Source of the DNA: DATDCV01 sp036524155
Lineage (GTDB): Bacteria; Verrucomicrobiota; Verrucomicrobiia; Limisphaerales; UBA8199
Direction: 5' to 3'
DNA length: 44,579 bases
Assembly: GCA_036524155.1 (NCBI GenBank)
Contig: DATDCV010000355.1
Span: forward strand, 1 to 44,579
The notes beneath the pieces are model-generated. The model was given only the letters and a program-made list of their open reading frames with translations, had not been told where the DNA came from and searched no databases. The translations under genes and the position numbers were made by a program. This document shows positions 1-8,865 of this stretch, in pieces. The stretch's first letter is position 1. Each line of letters opens with the position of its first letter.

Positions 1-1419
1 GGCCGGATATTCCCACATCGGCATGAGGTCCTGGCGGTCAGGGCTGTTCGGATACCGCGGGTCGTTGAACAAATTGTTCGGGTCATAACCGAGGTTGTCG
101 GGGAAGTTGAGATACTTCTTGTGGAGAACAGTGCCGAGCTGGAACATAACGGTCCGGAACGTCACCTGGGTGTTGGCAGCGATACTATTCGGCGGAGAGC
201 TGGCGGTGTCGGTCACCCCGTTAATCGTGAGCGTAAAACTTTGACCTTCCGCCATCGCAGTGGTGGTCAGTGCCACCCGGCTCGCATCCAGGCGGGTCAC
301 TGCCAACACACCGACTCCCTTGTCGATCGCATAATTCGAGGGTGTCAACGCCGTGTCGGTCACCGGTTCGGAGAATGTGACGATAACCTGGCTGCCTGTC
401 GTGGTCGCAGCGGCTTTGACCACTGTGGGCTTGGTGGTGTCCTGGATCACCGTCAGGGTTGCCTCGGTGGACGTGACGGTGTTGACTGCATTGGACACCC
501 TGCATTTAAACTTGGCGTTGTTGTCCGAGTAATGGACCGGACTCAGGTTCAGGACTTTATGGGTCGCGTCAAGGATATCCGCGCCGTTCCTCATCCATTG
601 GAAAGTAAACGGTGCGGAGCCATCGACGTTGACACTGAAGCTGGCCGAACTCGTGGCGCTCTCTTGCACCGTGACGTCGGCGGGGTTGTCGGTGACGGTC
701 GTCGCCACGGCGGTCCCTTGCAGCACGGTGTTAATGGTTAGGTTGGCTACCGCCTGGTAGGCATTTTCACCGCCCGTTCGCGCGGAGATGTTGAACAAGC
801 CGGCTGTGGGAGCCCACCCTTCAACGAGCACGTTCGTAAAAATCACCTGGCCCTTGTAGGAGACGCTCACCGCGCCGGATTTGTTCAGCGTTATGTAAAC
901 GTCCTCGAGTTGGGAGGTGACCATATCGGCCTTCGCAAAGGCGTGGGTGGCGACAGTTTGGCCTTGGTACCTGATATCAAGCGACGGCGTGGGATGGCCC
1001 TCAGCGCCGAGCCCGTTATCGTAAATATCGAAAGCCACAGTCACGCACGCACCGTTGGGCCCTTCCTCCGAGTAAACGGCGCCGTCCGTAACATTCGGGC
1101 CGAAATTGAAGGACGTGCCATCGGCAGCATTGCCCGAACCCGGCCCGATCTGGAGCTTGAAGGCCGCGGTGAAGCTTTCGATGGGTTGCCCGTTGTCCAT
1201 TAACGAGTCCCAGATCGTGATGCTGCCGCCGAGGCTGTTGACGGCCGGAGTCAGAATCGCACGATTCGTCTCGATGAAGGCGTAATAGGTGCCATTGCCT
1301 CCGAGCGTGACGCCCAATGTGCTCGAGAAGTCGGTGGTAAACGAACCGGCGAGCGCTGTCCCGACGGACAGCAAGCCCACCGTGAGTATGATGGGGATTT
1401 TTCTTAAGGGATGTTTCAT
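1..1419 (-). CDS. secreted lectin-like / Ig-like / PA14 protein, 3' end outside window
   Basis: Reading the minus strand from ATG at 1419, the frame stays open for 473 codons to the window edge, so the C-terminus is missing. The N-terminus (MKHPLRKIPIILTVGLLSV) is a Sec signal peptide ending near AGS. Residues about 25-235 form a concanavalin-like beta domain (SITIWDSLMDNGQPIESF...). An Ig-like domain follows (FQWMRNGADILDATHKV), then a bacterial Ig/SbsA-like domain (VTDTALTPSNYAIDKG, FTLTINGVTDTASSPP). The last residues (KKYLNFPDNLGYDPNNLF, YPNSPDRQDLMPMWEYPA) match the start of the PA14-type domain common in verrucomicrobial exported proteins. No convincing ribosome binding site is seen. 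The role is probably carbohydrate or surface binding outside the cell; this is inferred from domain type only. Confidence 0.8.
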   Translation of the reverse strand, partial: MKHPLRKIPIILTVGLLSVGTALAGSFTTDFSSTLGVTLGGNGTYYAFIETNRAILTPAVNSLGGSITIWDSLMDNGQPIESFTAAFKLQIGPGSGNAADGTSFNFGPNVTDGAVYSEEGPNGACVTVAFDIYDNGLGAEGHPTPSLDIRYQGQTVATHAFAKADMVTSQLEDVYITLNKSGAVSVSYKGQVIFTNVLVEGWAPTAGLFNISARTGGENAYQAVANLTINTVLQGTAVATTVTDNPADVTVQESATSSASFSVNVDGSAPFTFQWMRNGADILDATHKVLNLSPVHYSDNNAKFKCRVSNAVNTVTSTEATLTVIQDTTKPTVVKAAATTTGSQVIVTFSEPVTDTALTPSNYAIDKGVGVLAVTRLDASRVALTTTAMAEGQSFTLTINGVTDTASSPPNSIAANTQVTFRTVMFQLGTVLHKKYLNFPDNLGYDPNNLFNDPRYPNSPDRQDLMPMWEYPA

Positions 1420-1749
1420 TGTGTTACTTTGTCGCTGAGTGTTGAGTGAGTCGTGACTTTGCTCCTGGTAACCTATCGTGGGCACAGACTCCACAGGCAA
1501 TTGCCCTTCCCAAGCATTTGCGACCGACAAACCAGAGCCTGGCCACTCGGGCTCACAGGAGTAACGGGACTTGCTAAAGTCACGGGCCGATCTAGTCCGA
1601 CTCCTTCCTCAGGCGCAAGCTTTTAATCAAATTTTAATGAAGTTTTTTTGAGCCACAAAACGGCAGTTCGGACAGGCGATCGGACGGTGGAGCGCACCAA
1701 AAACCTCAAAAGAAGTTGCCCGGGTTTGACCGGCTCATTACTGTAAGCC
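1420..1749. other. divergent intergenic region
   Basis: A gene-free stretch of about 330 bases lies between the minus-strand secreted protein and the plus-strand MBL gene. It holds an AT-rich tract at about 1620-1651 (ttttaatcaaattttaatga and a run of seven T) in otherwise GC-rich DNA. This could be an upstream promoter element for either gene. I see no clear -35/-10 pair, ORF or RNA gene here. Confidence 0.5.
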
Positions 1750-2628
1750 GTGCCTGTGCGCCTGACGATTCTTGGAAGCGGTTCCGGGGGGAACTGCGCC
1801 TATCTGGAAACCGGTGAGACTCGCATCCTGATCGATGCGGGATTCAGCCTCCGGCAGACCCGGCAACGACTGGCCACGATCGGCAAGACCCCGGAAAACC
1901 TGACCGGTGTGCTGATTACGCACGAACACTCGGATCACATCGGCGGCCTGGCCAGGCTCTCGCAACAACTGAACGTCCCGGTCTACTGCAATCGGCTGAC
2001 GCATGACGCGATTCAGTATCAGTTGCGGACGAAGATTGAGGCGCGCCTTTTCGAGACGGGAGCGACCTTCGAGCTGGGCGACCTGGAGGTGGACACGTTC
2101 AGCGTACCGCATGACGCCCAGGATCCCGTGGGGTTTTTGGTCCGGACGGAGGCTGGCAATGTGGGCTTCCTGACGGATCTTGGACACGCGACGCGCCTGG
2201 TGCTCGAACGCGTGCGACGCGCCAATGCACTCGTGCTCGAGTCCAACCACGATGTCAAAATGCTGCAGGACTGCCCGCACCGGCCCTGGAGTCTTAAACA
2301 ACGCATCCTCGGCCGCCACGGTCATCTCTCCAATGAGGACGCCGCGAATGCCGCAGAGCAGATCATGTCGGCCGGGCTGCGGCATCTGTTCCTCGGCCAT
2401 CTGAGCCGGGAATGCAACCGGCCCGACTTGGCGGTCCAGGTCATGGGCGAGCGGTTGGAGCGGATCGGGGCCCGCCATGTTCACCTCGAGTTGACATCGC
2501 AAACGGTCCCCTGCCCTACGCTCGAGCTGGATGCGCGGGCTCGCTCCGTGGGAGAGGTTGCAGGCGGAGAACGTCCCCTGTTCCCTCCGGACGGAACACC
2601 TTGTCTGCCGTTGACGGCGCCCTGGTAG
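1750..2628 (+). CDS. MBL-fold metallo-hydrolase, WalJ/YycJ-like
   Basis: This 292-residue cytoplasmic metallo-beta-lactamase-fold protein begins PVRLTILGSGSGGNC, the hallmark start of the YycJ/WalJ branch. The metal site is visible as HEHSDH at residues 58-63, with later acidic and His ligands in FLTDLGH (about 140-146) and LGHLSREC near residue 217. Length and motif order fit the family. Known members are nuclease-like hydrolases linked to cell-wall or DNA processes, but the substrate here cannot be told. Translation appears to start at GTG 1750; a second GTG six bases on would give almost the same protein. The next gene follows after 34 bases, so the two are probably co-transcribed. Confidence 0.88.
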   Translation: MPVRLTILGSGSGGNCAYLETGETRILIDAGFSLRQTRQRLATIGKTPENLTGVLITHEHSDHIGGLARLSQQLNVPVYCNRLTHDAIQYQLRTKIEARLFETGATFELGDLEVDTFSVPHDAQDPVGFLVRTEAGNVGFLTDLGHATRLVLERVRRANALVLESNHDVKMLQDCPHRPWSLKQRILGRHGHLSNEDAANAAEQIMSAGLRHLFLGHLSRECNRPDLAVQVMGERLERIGARHVHLELTSQTVPCPTLELDARARSVGEVAGGERPLFPPDGTPCLPLTAPW

Positions 2629-2662
2629 GACCATCCTGGAGGGATACCCATCCCCGCTCAGT

Positions 2663-3478
2663 ATGTTTAGCGCCCAACAGATCAGGTCCCTGGATCTACC
2701 TGAACTGCAGCCCTACCGCACGATGCGGCGCCAAATGGAGCACCGGCAGGAGGGCATATTCGTGGCCGAGGGCGAAAAGGTCGTGCGCCGGCTCCTGGAA
2801 AGCAACTTTCGCGTGGTTTCCGTGCTGCTGCCGGAAAAGTGGTTCGTCGAGCTCGAGCCTCTGCTGCAATCCCGCCCGGAGAACATCAGGGTTTTCATTG
2901 CGGAAAAGAAGTTGCTCGAGACGCTCACAGGATTTTCGATGTACCAGGGGTTGTTGGCGGTTGGAATGGTACCCCCGCCGCCGCCGCTCGAACGGATCCT
3001 TTCCACGAGCGGTCAGCCACACCTGCTGGTGGCGGTGGACAGCCTCTCGAGCGCGGAAAACATTGGCGCACTGGTGCGGAACTGCGCGGCGTTCAACGTG
3101 CAGGCCCTCGTGGTGGGGGAGACCTGCACGAGCCCTTACCTGCGCCGGGCCGTTCGTAGTTCGATGGGGACAATCTTCGTGCTGCCGGTGATCGAAAGCC
3201 CAAACCTCGTGGCCACCCTCCGGGAGCTGCGCCACTCGAGGCTGCGCTGCATCGCCGCGCACCCGCATGCAGACCGGCACACCCCATCCCGGGCCGATTT
3301 CGGCAGCGATTGCTGCATCGTTCTCGGCAGCGAAGGCTACGGTCTCAGCCCGGCCGTGCTGGCTGCCTGCGATGACGCCGTCGCGATCCCCATGCCGGCG
3401 ACGGTCGATTCGCTGAACGTCGCCAACGCCGCGGCAGTTTTCCTTTACGAGGCTAACCGTCAACGGGGGCTGGTTTAG
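2663..3478 (+). CDS. SpoU/TrmH-family RNA 2'-O-methyltransferase
   Basis: This 271-residue protein should transfer a methyl group from S-adenosylmethionine to a ribose 2'-OH in rRNA or tRNA. The three SPOUT-knot motifs are in order: motif 1 around residues 128-155 (SSAENIGALVRNCAAF), motif 2 near 218-228 (CIVLGSEGYGLS) and motif 3 near 240-262 (AIPMPATVDSLNVANAAAV). The N-terminal about 100 residues form the substrate-binding part typical of TrmH/RlmB-like enzymes (FVAEGEKVVRRLLE). The target nucleotide is not predictable from sequence, so no symbol is given. It follows the MBL gene in the same direction, with GGAGGG about 22 bases upstream of the ATG, rather far for an ideal ribosome binding site. 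Confidence 0.9.
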   Translation: MFSAQQIRSLDLPELQPYRTMRRQMEHRQEGIFVAEGEKVVRRLLESNFRVVSVLLPEKWFVELEPLLQSRPENIRVFIAEKKLLETLTGFSMYQGLLAVGMVPPPPPLERILSTSGQPHLLVAVDSLSSAENIGALVRNCAAFNVQALVVGETCTSPYLRRAVRSSMGTIFVLPVIESPNLVATLRELRHSRLRCIAAHPHADRHTPSRADFGSDCCIVLGSEGYGLSPAVLAACDDAVAIPMPATVDSLNVANAAAVFLYEANRQRGLV

Positions 3479-3534
3479 GCCCGAATAGTCTTCCTTTGGA
3501 GGCTTTGCCTGGACCTTCTACGGTCCGCCTGTCC

Positions 3535-3638
3535 CGGCGCGCGGACTTCAGTCCGCAGCAACGTCGCGAACAGGGCACTTCCGCATTCCATACACCACGG
3601 CCGGTCGAGCATTGCTGCGGACTGAAGTCCGCGCGCCG
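3535..3638. repeat. paired inverted repeat, REP-like element, copy 1
   Basis: Two perfect 27-base arms at 3535-3561 and 3612-3638 are inverse complements separated by 50 bases. The core of each arm is itself a palindrome (gcggacttcagtccgc). The same arm recurs as a pair at 9738-9838. It lies between two plus-strand genes. The layout resembles REP/BIME elements mobilised by RAYT transposases, but no transposase is present in the window. It could also fold as a long hairpin in RNA. Confidence 0.85.
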
Positions 3639-3697
3639 GTCCGGGCAGCAAAACGGCTGCCAAAAACCGCGCCATAGACTCAAGGCCGAGCATTTCG

Positions 3698-3712
3698 TAT
3701 AAACCCGTCGTG
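3698..3712 (+). promoter_or_regulatory. -10-like box just before start codon (possible leaderless start)
   Basis: TATAAA at 3698-3703 lies six bases before the GTG start at 3710, and no Shine-Dalgarno sequence precedes that GTG. If the box is a real -10 element, transcription would begin at or next to the start codon. No strong -35 is evident. The same layout occurs before 8877 and 43806. Confidence 0.35.
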
Positions 3713-4603
3713 CACGCGAAGCGCCATCTCGAACGGTTTTTCGTACCTGTCATCTTTTCTGTGTTGTGCTGGGGAATAGTGCTCGACCCGGGGCAGCGGG
3801 CGACGGCAGCGGAGGGGACCACCGGAACCACCCTGAAGGTGATGACCTACAATCTGCGGTTCGCCAGCCCGACCGGACCGAATTCCTGGCCGGTTCGCCG
3901 CTCCCTGATGCGCGAATGCCTGCTGGCAGCATCGCCCGATATTATCGGCACACAGGAAGGGCTTTACCTGCAATTGAAGGAGTTGGCGGCGGATTTGCCC
4001 GAGTATAATTGGATCGGCCTGGGTCGTGAGGGCGGCAGCAAGGGGGAGTTCATGGCGGTCTTTTATCGCAAGGCGCGCCTGGAGCCGGTTGCGTTCGACC
4101 ACTATTGGCTATCGGACACGCCGGAGCTGATCGGCTCCACGACCTGGGGAAACTCGAACCGTCGCATGGTTACCTGGGTGAGATTTCTGGACCGCGAAAC
4201 CAAGCGCGAGTTTTATCACTTCAACACTCATTTTGATCACGAGATTCAGGCGGCCCGCGAGAAGAGCGCTGTATTGGTGAAGGAGCGGGTGCAAAAGCTC
4301 GGCACGTCCTTGCCGGTAGTGCTCACCGGCGACTTCAACGCGGGCTACGACAACAAAGCGCACCAGATATTGGTCGAGGATCAGTTCTTTCAAGACACCT
4401 GGGACCTGGCCAAGGACCGTCGCGGAGAAGGGCTCGGGACCTTTAATGCCTTCAAGGAAATCCCTCGGAATAACACTCGAATCGACTGGATTCTGGCCCG
4501 CGAGAAGGTGGAGGTGGAGCGCGTAGAAATCGTCACGTTTGCGCGGGACGGAAGGTTTCCGAGCGACCATTGCCCGGTGCTCGCGACGCTGCGCCTGCCG
4601 TAG
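3710..4603 (+). CDS. exported endonuclease/exonuclease/phosphatase-family protein
   Basis: This 297-residue protein has an N-terminal signal sequence (FFVPVIFSVLCWGIVL, cleavage probable near ATAAEG) followed by one EEP (DNase I/sphingomyelinase fold) domain. Catalytic landmarks are in order: MTYNLRF near residue 45, the Glu metal ligand in TQEG near 82, NTHFDHE near 172, GDFNAG near 206, RIDWIL near 261 and the terminal SDHCPV near 285. This set supports a Mg-dependent phosphodiesterase or phosphatase. The substrate (phospholipid, nucleic acid or sugar phosphate) cannot be decided. Because it is exported, it probably acts in the periplasm or outside the cell. GTG at 3710 is used as the start. 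Confidence 0.87.
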   Translation: MHAKRHLERFFVPVIFSVLCWGIVLDPGQRATAAEGTTGTTLKVMTYNLRFASPTGPNSWPVRRSLMRECLLAASPDIIGTQEGLYLQLKELAADLPEYNWIGLGREGGSKGEFMAVFYRKARLEPVAFDHYWLSDTPELIGSTTWGNSNRRMVTWVRFLDRETKREFYHFNTHFDHEIQAAREKSAVLVKERVQKLGTSLPVVLTGDFNAGYDNKAHQILVEDQFFQDTWDLAKDRRGEGLGTFNAFKEIPRNNTRIDWILAREKVEVERVEIVTFARDGRFPSDHCPVLATLRLP

Positions 4604-4672
4604 GGTTCGGGATGCGAGACCGAGGAGGAGGAGGAAGAGGAAGAGGACGATTAGGAAGCGGGGCCGATCGAG

Positions 4673-7600
4673 CTACTCGCGAAACACCAATAGGTACACC
4701 TTACGCGTGGCACGGCGATACTCCGCTAATGCCTGACGAAAAGCCTCCGGGGTGGCGAATCCGCAGCGGACCGACACCCGGTAATAGGGAGCGGGGTCAT
4801 CGGGCAACACGGTCTCACCCTCGTAGCTCCAACGCCGCAAGATACCTTCCACACGCCGCAGTCTGCGGTAGTTATCAATCAGTTTATCTGGCTCAGGCAG
4901 CCTGCCCACCTTCCGACCGGTTTCCAATGCCCCGAGGGTGTTGGCCTGCTGCCACCCGTGCTCGAGGCAGAGCGCTTGCGCGACGAACTCCGCGTCCATC
5001 AACCCGCCGGCACCGGTCTTTATGGCGAGGTCATCCTTCCCGGCCGGGGTCCGCTCCTTCTCGATGCGCAGCCGCATCTGGTGGATCTTGTGTCGCCAGT
5101 CGGGGCTGTACGCGGCCAACGGGCGGGTCGGGGTTTTGAAGTCGGTCAGTTTCGCGACCAGTTGTTCAAAACGTTCGCCCGTTTTCAAGTCGCCCGCCAC
5201 CGCGCGCGTGCGTGTCAGGGTCTGGATCTCCCAAAGCTGGGCGCGATGTCGGTAATACTCTTCATAAGCCTTCAGCGTGTTGACCACCAGGCCCTTTTCG
5301 CCGTCCGGACGCAACCGCGCATCGGTGTGAAACACCACTCCCTGCTCAGTGCGTGTAGAAACCAAATCCATCACCTGCAACGCCAACCGCGAGAGCTTCG
5401 AGAGCTCTTTCGTTTTCGAGTCGGCGACAAAGACGACGTCGAGATCGGACCCGTAATCGATTTCAGCACCGCCCAACTTGCCAAGGCCGACGATAACAAA
5501 CGGTGGCGTCTTGAGACGGTTCCGGCGCATCACCACCTCCAGGGCGTACTGCAGGCAGGCATCGGCCAGAGCGGACAATTCGGTGAGGTACTGCTCGAAG
5601 TCAGCCAAACCGAGGATGTCGCGCAATCCGATCCGCATCAGTTCGGCCTGGTGGTACCGGCGCAGCCAGAGGTGCTGATCGCTGTCACCGAGACCGTGCC
5701 GCAGGTCGCGGAGCGTTTCCTCGGCGGATTTCCTCTGCCGTAAACGGCCGCTCAACACCAACTCGTCCACGAGGTCCGGCGTGCGAATCGACAACTCGGC
5801 CAGGAATTCGGAACGATCGAACAGCAGCAACAGCAGATCAAAAATGGCAGGATTGCGGTTCCAGAGTTCGAACAACGTAGAACGTGCGCCATAGGCGCTG
5901 ATGAAGCTGTCCAGCCGCGTGACGACGCGGTCCGGGTCGGAAAGCGGGGGCCGTTCTGCATAGGAAGGGCCTCCCGCCGGTCTTTGATCTTCGTTGCGGG
6001 AAGATGAAGACGGGCGCTCCGCCGGTCCTGCGTTAGCGGCGGACTGCAGTTTGAACTCCGGCCCCGGGCACAGGCGAAACAGCCTGGGGATCAGGTTCAT
6101 TGCCAGTTCAGCGGTCCGCGGTGAGACGTGGATGTAGCCCGGTCCTTCGACGAACTCCCGCAGCACACGAAAGGCGCGGTCCACGTCCCGGAAAGCGTGC
6201 TCCGCAAGCAGTCCCTTCCATTCGGCCTCGCTTCCTTCAAATTGCCGAGGCAAGGGAGTGGCGGCTTGCGGCTCGCGCACATCGGTCTTAAGCAACTGTT
6301 CAAAGATCCGCCGCACCGCCGCGCGGTGGTCACGGCAAGCGGCATCGAATTGGTCGACCGTCGCGAACCCCATCAGCCGCGCCAGGCGCAGCCGCGCGGG
6401 CCTATCCGCTGGAATCGTGTGCGTCTGCAAATCGCCTTCCATCTGGAGCCGGTGTTCGATGTCGCGAAGAAAACAGTAGGCATCGGTGAGCACGCCCAGA
6501 GAGTAAGCCGGCAGCAGTTCGTATTGCACCAGCTTGGCGAGGCAGGGCAAGGTTTGCGCGCCCTGGAGAAAAGGCTGGCGCCCCGCATGCAACAACTGCC
6601 GCGACTGCGCGATGAACTCGATCTCACGAATACCGCCGCGACCCAGCTTCACATTGCGGTCCAGCTCCCCGGCTTTGACCACTTCGTTTTCGATGCGGTC
6701 CTTCATCGCGCCCACCTCCCGCAGAACGTTCTGGCTAATGGACCGCGGGTAGCGGAAGGGCTGAATCATCTCGAGGAATTCAGCCGCCAGCGATTGATCT
6801 CCGGCCACACCGCGGCCTTTGATCAGCATCATCCGCTCCCAAGTCTGGCCCCATTGTGCGTAGTAATTTTCAAAGCCCGCAAGCGAGCGGCTGAGCGGAC
6901 CCGCATCGCCTTCGGGCCGCAGCCTCAAGTCCACCCGGTAGAGCGCGCCTTCAGGCGCCAGCCGTGTAACCTCGGTCACAAATGCCTCGGCGAGGCGGTT
7001 GAAAAACTGGTGATTACTCAGCACGGGCCGGAGTGAAGCCGTCCCTGCCTTGACGTTTCCAGGGCTCCCCTGCGGTGGAGGTTCTTTGAAGACCTGCCCC
7101 TCGTCGGCGTACATGAACATCAGGTCCACATCCGAACTGTAGTTGAGCTCCTGGCCGCCGAGTTTGCCCAAAGCGAGCACACACCCCGCGGTCGGCTGCC
7201 AGCGCCCGTCGGAATCCTGATGCCACGGCTGACCGTATCGCTGGCGGAGTTGGAGGCCGCAGATTTGCCAGACCGCATCGAGACAGACATCCGCGACATC
7301 GGAAAGCTCCAGAGTGATATCGGGGACGGTGCCCAGGCGACCGAGATCGCGCGCCCCGATGCGCAGCATCTCCCGCTGCTTGAACTCGCGCACGCTTCCG
7401 AGCGCTGAAGCCAAGTCCGCCGCCTCAACGGCGGGTCCGGTCAGGCGCTCCAACTCCTGGCGCAGTCCCTGCCGGCGGCGCGGATAACGCAGCATCTCGG
7501 GAGCGATCGACTTCAGCCAATCGGGGTGAGCAACGAGGGAGGTGCTGAGCGACTGCGAACCGCTGAGAACGGCAGCCAGAACGCGGGCCTGCTCAAGAGA

Positions 7601-7717
7601 CGCGTTGGCGAGCACCGGGCGAGCCGGTTCGGTTTCCGCGAGTACTCCGAGAAAATGCTTAGCCCGCTCAGGGTCTGCGCAGGTCTTGAGTGCTTTGACG
7701 CAGGCCGGATTCTTCAT
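4673..7717 (-). CDS. glnE: bifunctional glutamine synthetase adenylyltransferase/deadenylase
   Basis: This 1014-residue protein should attach AMP to glutamine synthetase and remove it again, tuning nitrogen assimilation. Both nucleotidyltransferase domains are visible, each with the G-S-x-D-x-D type signature: LGKLGGQELNYSSDVDLMF near residues 180-200 and GLGKLGGAEIDYGSDLDVVF near 742-762. Each is followed by its GlnE helical domain. The start is ATG 7717, which shares its A with the stop of the upstream glycosyltransferase (TAATG) and has GGAG about eight bases before it; a longer frame upstream would run deep into that gene. An odd polar linker, residues about 554-589 (QSAANAGPAERPSSSSRNE...), lies between the two halves and is encoded by palindromic DNA. 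No glnA or glnB is present in the window. Confidence 0.95.
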   Translation of the reverse strand: MKNPACVKALKTCADPERAKHFLGVLAETEPARPVLANASLEQARVLAAVLSGSQSLSTSLVAHPDWLKSIAPEMLRYPRRRQGLRQELERLTGPAVEAADLASALGSVREFKQREMLRIGARDLGRLGTVPDITLELSDVADVCLDAVWQICGLQLRQRYGQPWHQDSDGRWQPTAGCVLALGKLGGQELNYSSDVDLMFMYADEGQVFKEPPPQGSPGNVKAGTASLRPVLSNHQFFNRLAEAFVTEVTRLAPEGALYRVDLRLRPEGDAGPLSRSLAGFENYYAQWGQTWERMMLIKGRGVAGDQSLAAEFLEMIQPFRYPRSISQNVLREVGAMKDRIENEVVKAGELDRNVKLGRGGIREIEFIAQSRQLLHAGRQPFLQGAQTLPCLAKLVQYELLPAYSLGVLTDAYCFLRDIEHRLQMEGDLQTHTIPADRPARLRLARLMGFATVDQFDAACRDHRAAVRRIFEQLLKTDVREPQAATPLPRQFEGSEAEWKGLLAEHAFRDVDRAFRVLREFVEGPGYIHVSPRTAELAMNLIPRLFRLCPGPEFKLQSAANAGPAERPSSSSRNEDQRPAGGPSYAERPPLSDPDRVVTRLDSFISAYGARSTLFELWNRNPAIFDLLLLLFDRSEFLAELSIRTPDLVDELVLSGRLRQRKSAEETLRDLRHGLGDSDQHLWLRRYHQAELMRIGLRDILGLADFEQYLTELSALADACLQYALEVVMRRNRLKTPPFVIVGLGKLGGAEIDYGSDLDVVFVADSKTKELSKLSRLALQVMDLVSTRTEQGVVFHTDARLRPDGEKGLVVNTLKAYEEYYRHRAQLWEIQTLTRTRAVAGDLKTGERFEQLVAKLTDFKTPTRPLAAYSPDWRHKIHQMRLRIEKERTPAGKDDLAIKTGAGGLMDAEFVAQALCLEHGWQQANTLGALETGRKVGRLPEPDKLIDNYRRLRRVEGILRRWSYEGETVLPDDPAPYYRVSVRCGFATPEAFRQALAEYRRATRKVYLLVFRE
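5980..6011. repeat. palindrome inside the glnE interdomain linker
   Basis: GTCTTTGATCTTC (5980-5992) and GAAGATGAAGAC (6000-6011) form a near-perfect stem with one bulge and a seven-base loop. It sits in the middle of a low-complexity linker between the two catalytic halves of GlnE. The flanking DNA (ctcccgccgg and ctccgccggt) partly continues the symmetry. It keeps the reading frame, as palindromic elements inserted into genes can do. Confidence 0.5.
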
Positions 7718-8796
7718 TAGATCTTCTCCAACCCCACCTCGCCCGGGGCAGGTTTCCCGGACGGTCTCAGGGTGGTGAACAAGCCGATCCAAAATCCCAG
7801 GCCATAGAGAATATGCGAGAGCACAATCAAAGGCACCGCCGCCAGACTCTTCCAGACGCGCACGGCAAATCCTTCTCCTTTGGGGGAGCCGAGGTAACGA
7901 GGACCTGGCCCGAGATGCTGATTTGGCCGCTGGTTGAGTCGAACTTGAGACTCATCGCCTCGGCCGAGACTCGGAGACCGGATCAGCGCCAGGGCTTGCA
8001 CCAGGAGAGCAAAAACATAACAAGCCAACGGAGCTGTGAAAAACCAGCCAATTCGAGGAACGAGGATGAGCCCAGCCGCCAGCACGACGAGGTAAACGCA
8101 GAACAGCGGCGGGACAAAATTCAGCGCGGAGCCGGGCGTGGGGTGTAATCGAAACTGCTCCGCCCTGCCCCTCCCGTAAGTCATCAACATCCGGGCGAAA
8201 GATTTCAGGTTCGAGCGCGGCCGCCGGTAAACAAAAAGCTCCGGATCATAGATGAGCTTGCCGCCGCGCTTTTGCAGTTCGTCCATGAGCGCATTCTCCT
8301 CATTGGGATAGAGCGCCTCGTTGAACCCGCCCAGCTCGAGCATGGGCTGGCGGCGAGCCAGCAGGTTGCACAGGATCAGTTCCTTTTCGCTCGTCTCTCG
8401 GGGCATTCCCACGGGGGTGTAGCGCGCCCGGCTTGGCCCGAAGGCGAGCCAACTTGCCAACACCAACGCGAAGACTCTCTCGAGGGGCGGCGCATCCGGA
8501 GGACACAGATTTGGGCCGCCGACCATTTTGACCTCCGGCCTGTTGAAGTAAGCCGCCGCGCGCCGCAGGTTTTCCGGATCCGGCACCGAATCGTCATCCA
8601 GGAAATAAACCCACTCGCCCTGAGCGGCTTTCAACGCGGCGTTGCGCTGGGCCGAGGGCTGCCGCCCACGCGCAATGATGATTTCCAGCTTCTCTGCCGG
8701 ATACCGCAAACCGCGGCTCGCGCCAACGGCCTTGACCTCCGCCTGCCCGGGCCGGGCGGCGATAAGGATCGTCACGGTTGGCGGTGCTTCAGCCAC
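7717..8796 (-). CDS. family 2 glycosyltransferase with C-terminal membrane segments
   Basis: This 359-residue GT-A fold enzyme probably transfers a sugar to a lipid-linked or cell-envelope acceptor at the inner face of the membrane. The N-terminus TVTILIAARP begins the nucleotide-sugar fold. The DxD-type motif is YFLDDDSVPDPE near residues 64-75, and an acceptor/catalytic region GGFNEALYPNEENALM lies near 157-172. Hydrophobic stretches near 225-250, 255-275 and 320-340 are likely membrane helices. Between the last two lies an arginine/glycine/proline-rich insert of about 35 residues (SPSLGRGDESQVRLNQRP...) atypical for the family. Translation starts at GTG 8796. Its stop overlaps the glnE start as TAATG, so the two are translationally coupled although no shared function is obvious. 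Confidence 0.85.
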   Translation of the reverse strand: MAEAPPTVTILIAARPGQAEVKAVGASRGLRYPAEKLEIIIARGRQPSAQRNAALKAAQGEWVYFLDDDSVPDPENLRRAAAYFNRPEVKMVGGPNLCPPDAPPLERVFALVLASWLAFGPSRARYTPVGMPRETSEKELILCNLLARRQPMLELGGFNEALYPNEENALMDELQKRGGKLIYDPELFVYRRPRSNLKSFARMLMTYGRGRAEQFRLHPTPGSALNFVPPLFCVYLVVLAAGLILVPRIGWFFTAPLACYVFALLVQALALIRSPSLGRGDESQVRLNQRPNQHLGPGPRYLGSPKGEGFAVRVWKSLAAVPLIVLSHILYGLGFWIGLFTTLRPSGKPAPGEVGLEKI

Positions 8797-8865
8797 GCAC
8801 GGAAGCTAAGATTGCGAGTTGTGAGTGCAAAGATAAAAAGTGAAACCTTCCGGGCCGGGCGCGTG

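Noticed and set aside
1738..2634. A 298-codon minus frame opposite the MBL hydrolase
   Set aside because: HEHSDH and other MBL motifs on the plus strand decide the coding strand.
6128..7036. A 302-codon plus frame inside glnE
   Set aside because: It is antisense to conserved GlnE sequence and has no signal or motif of its own.
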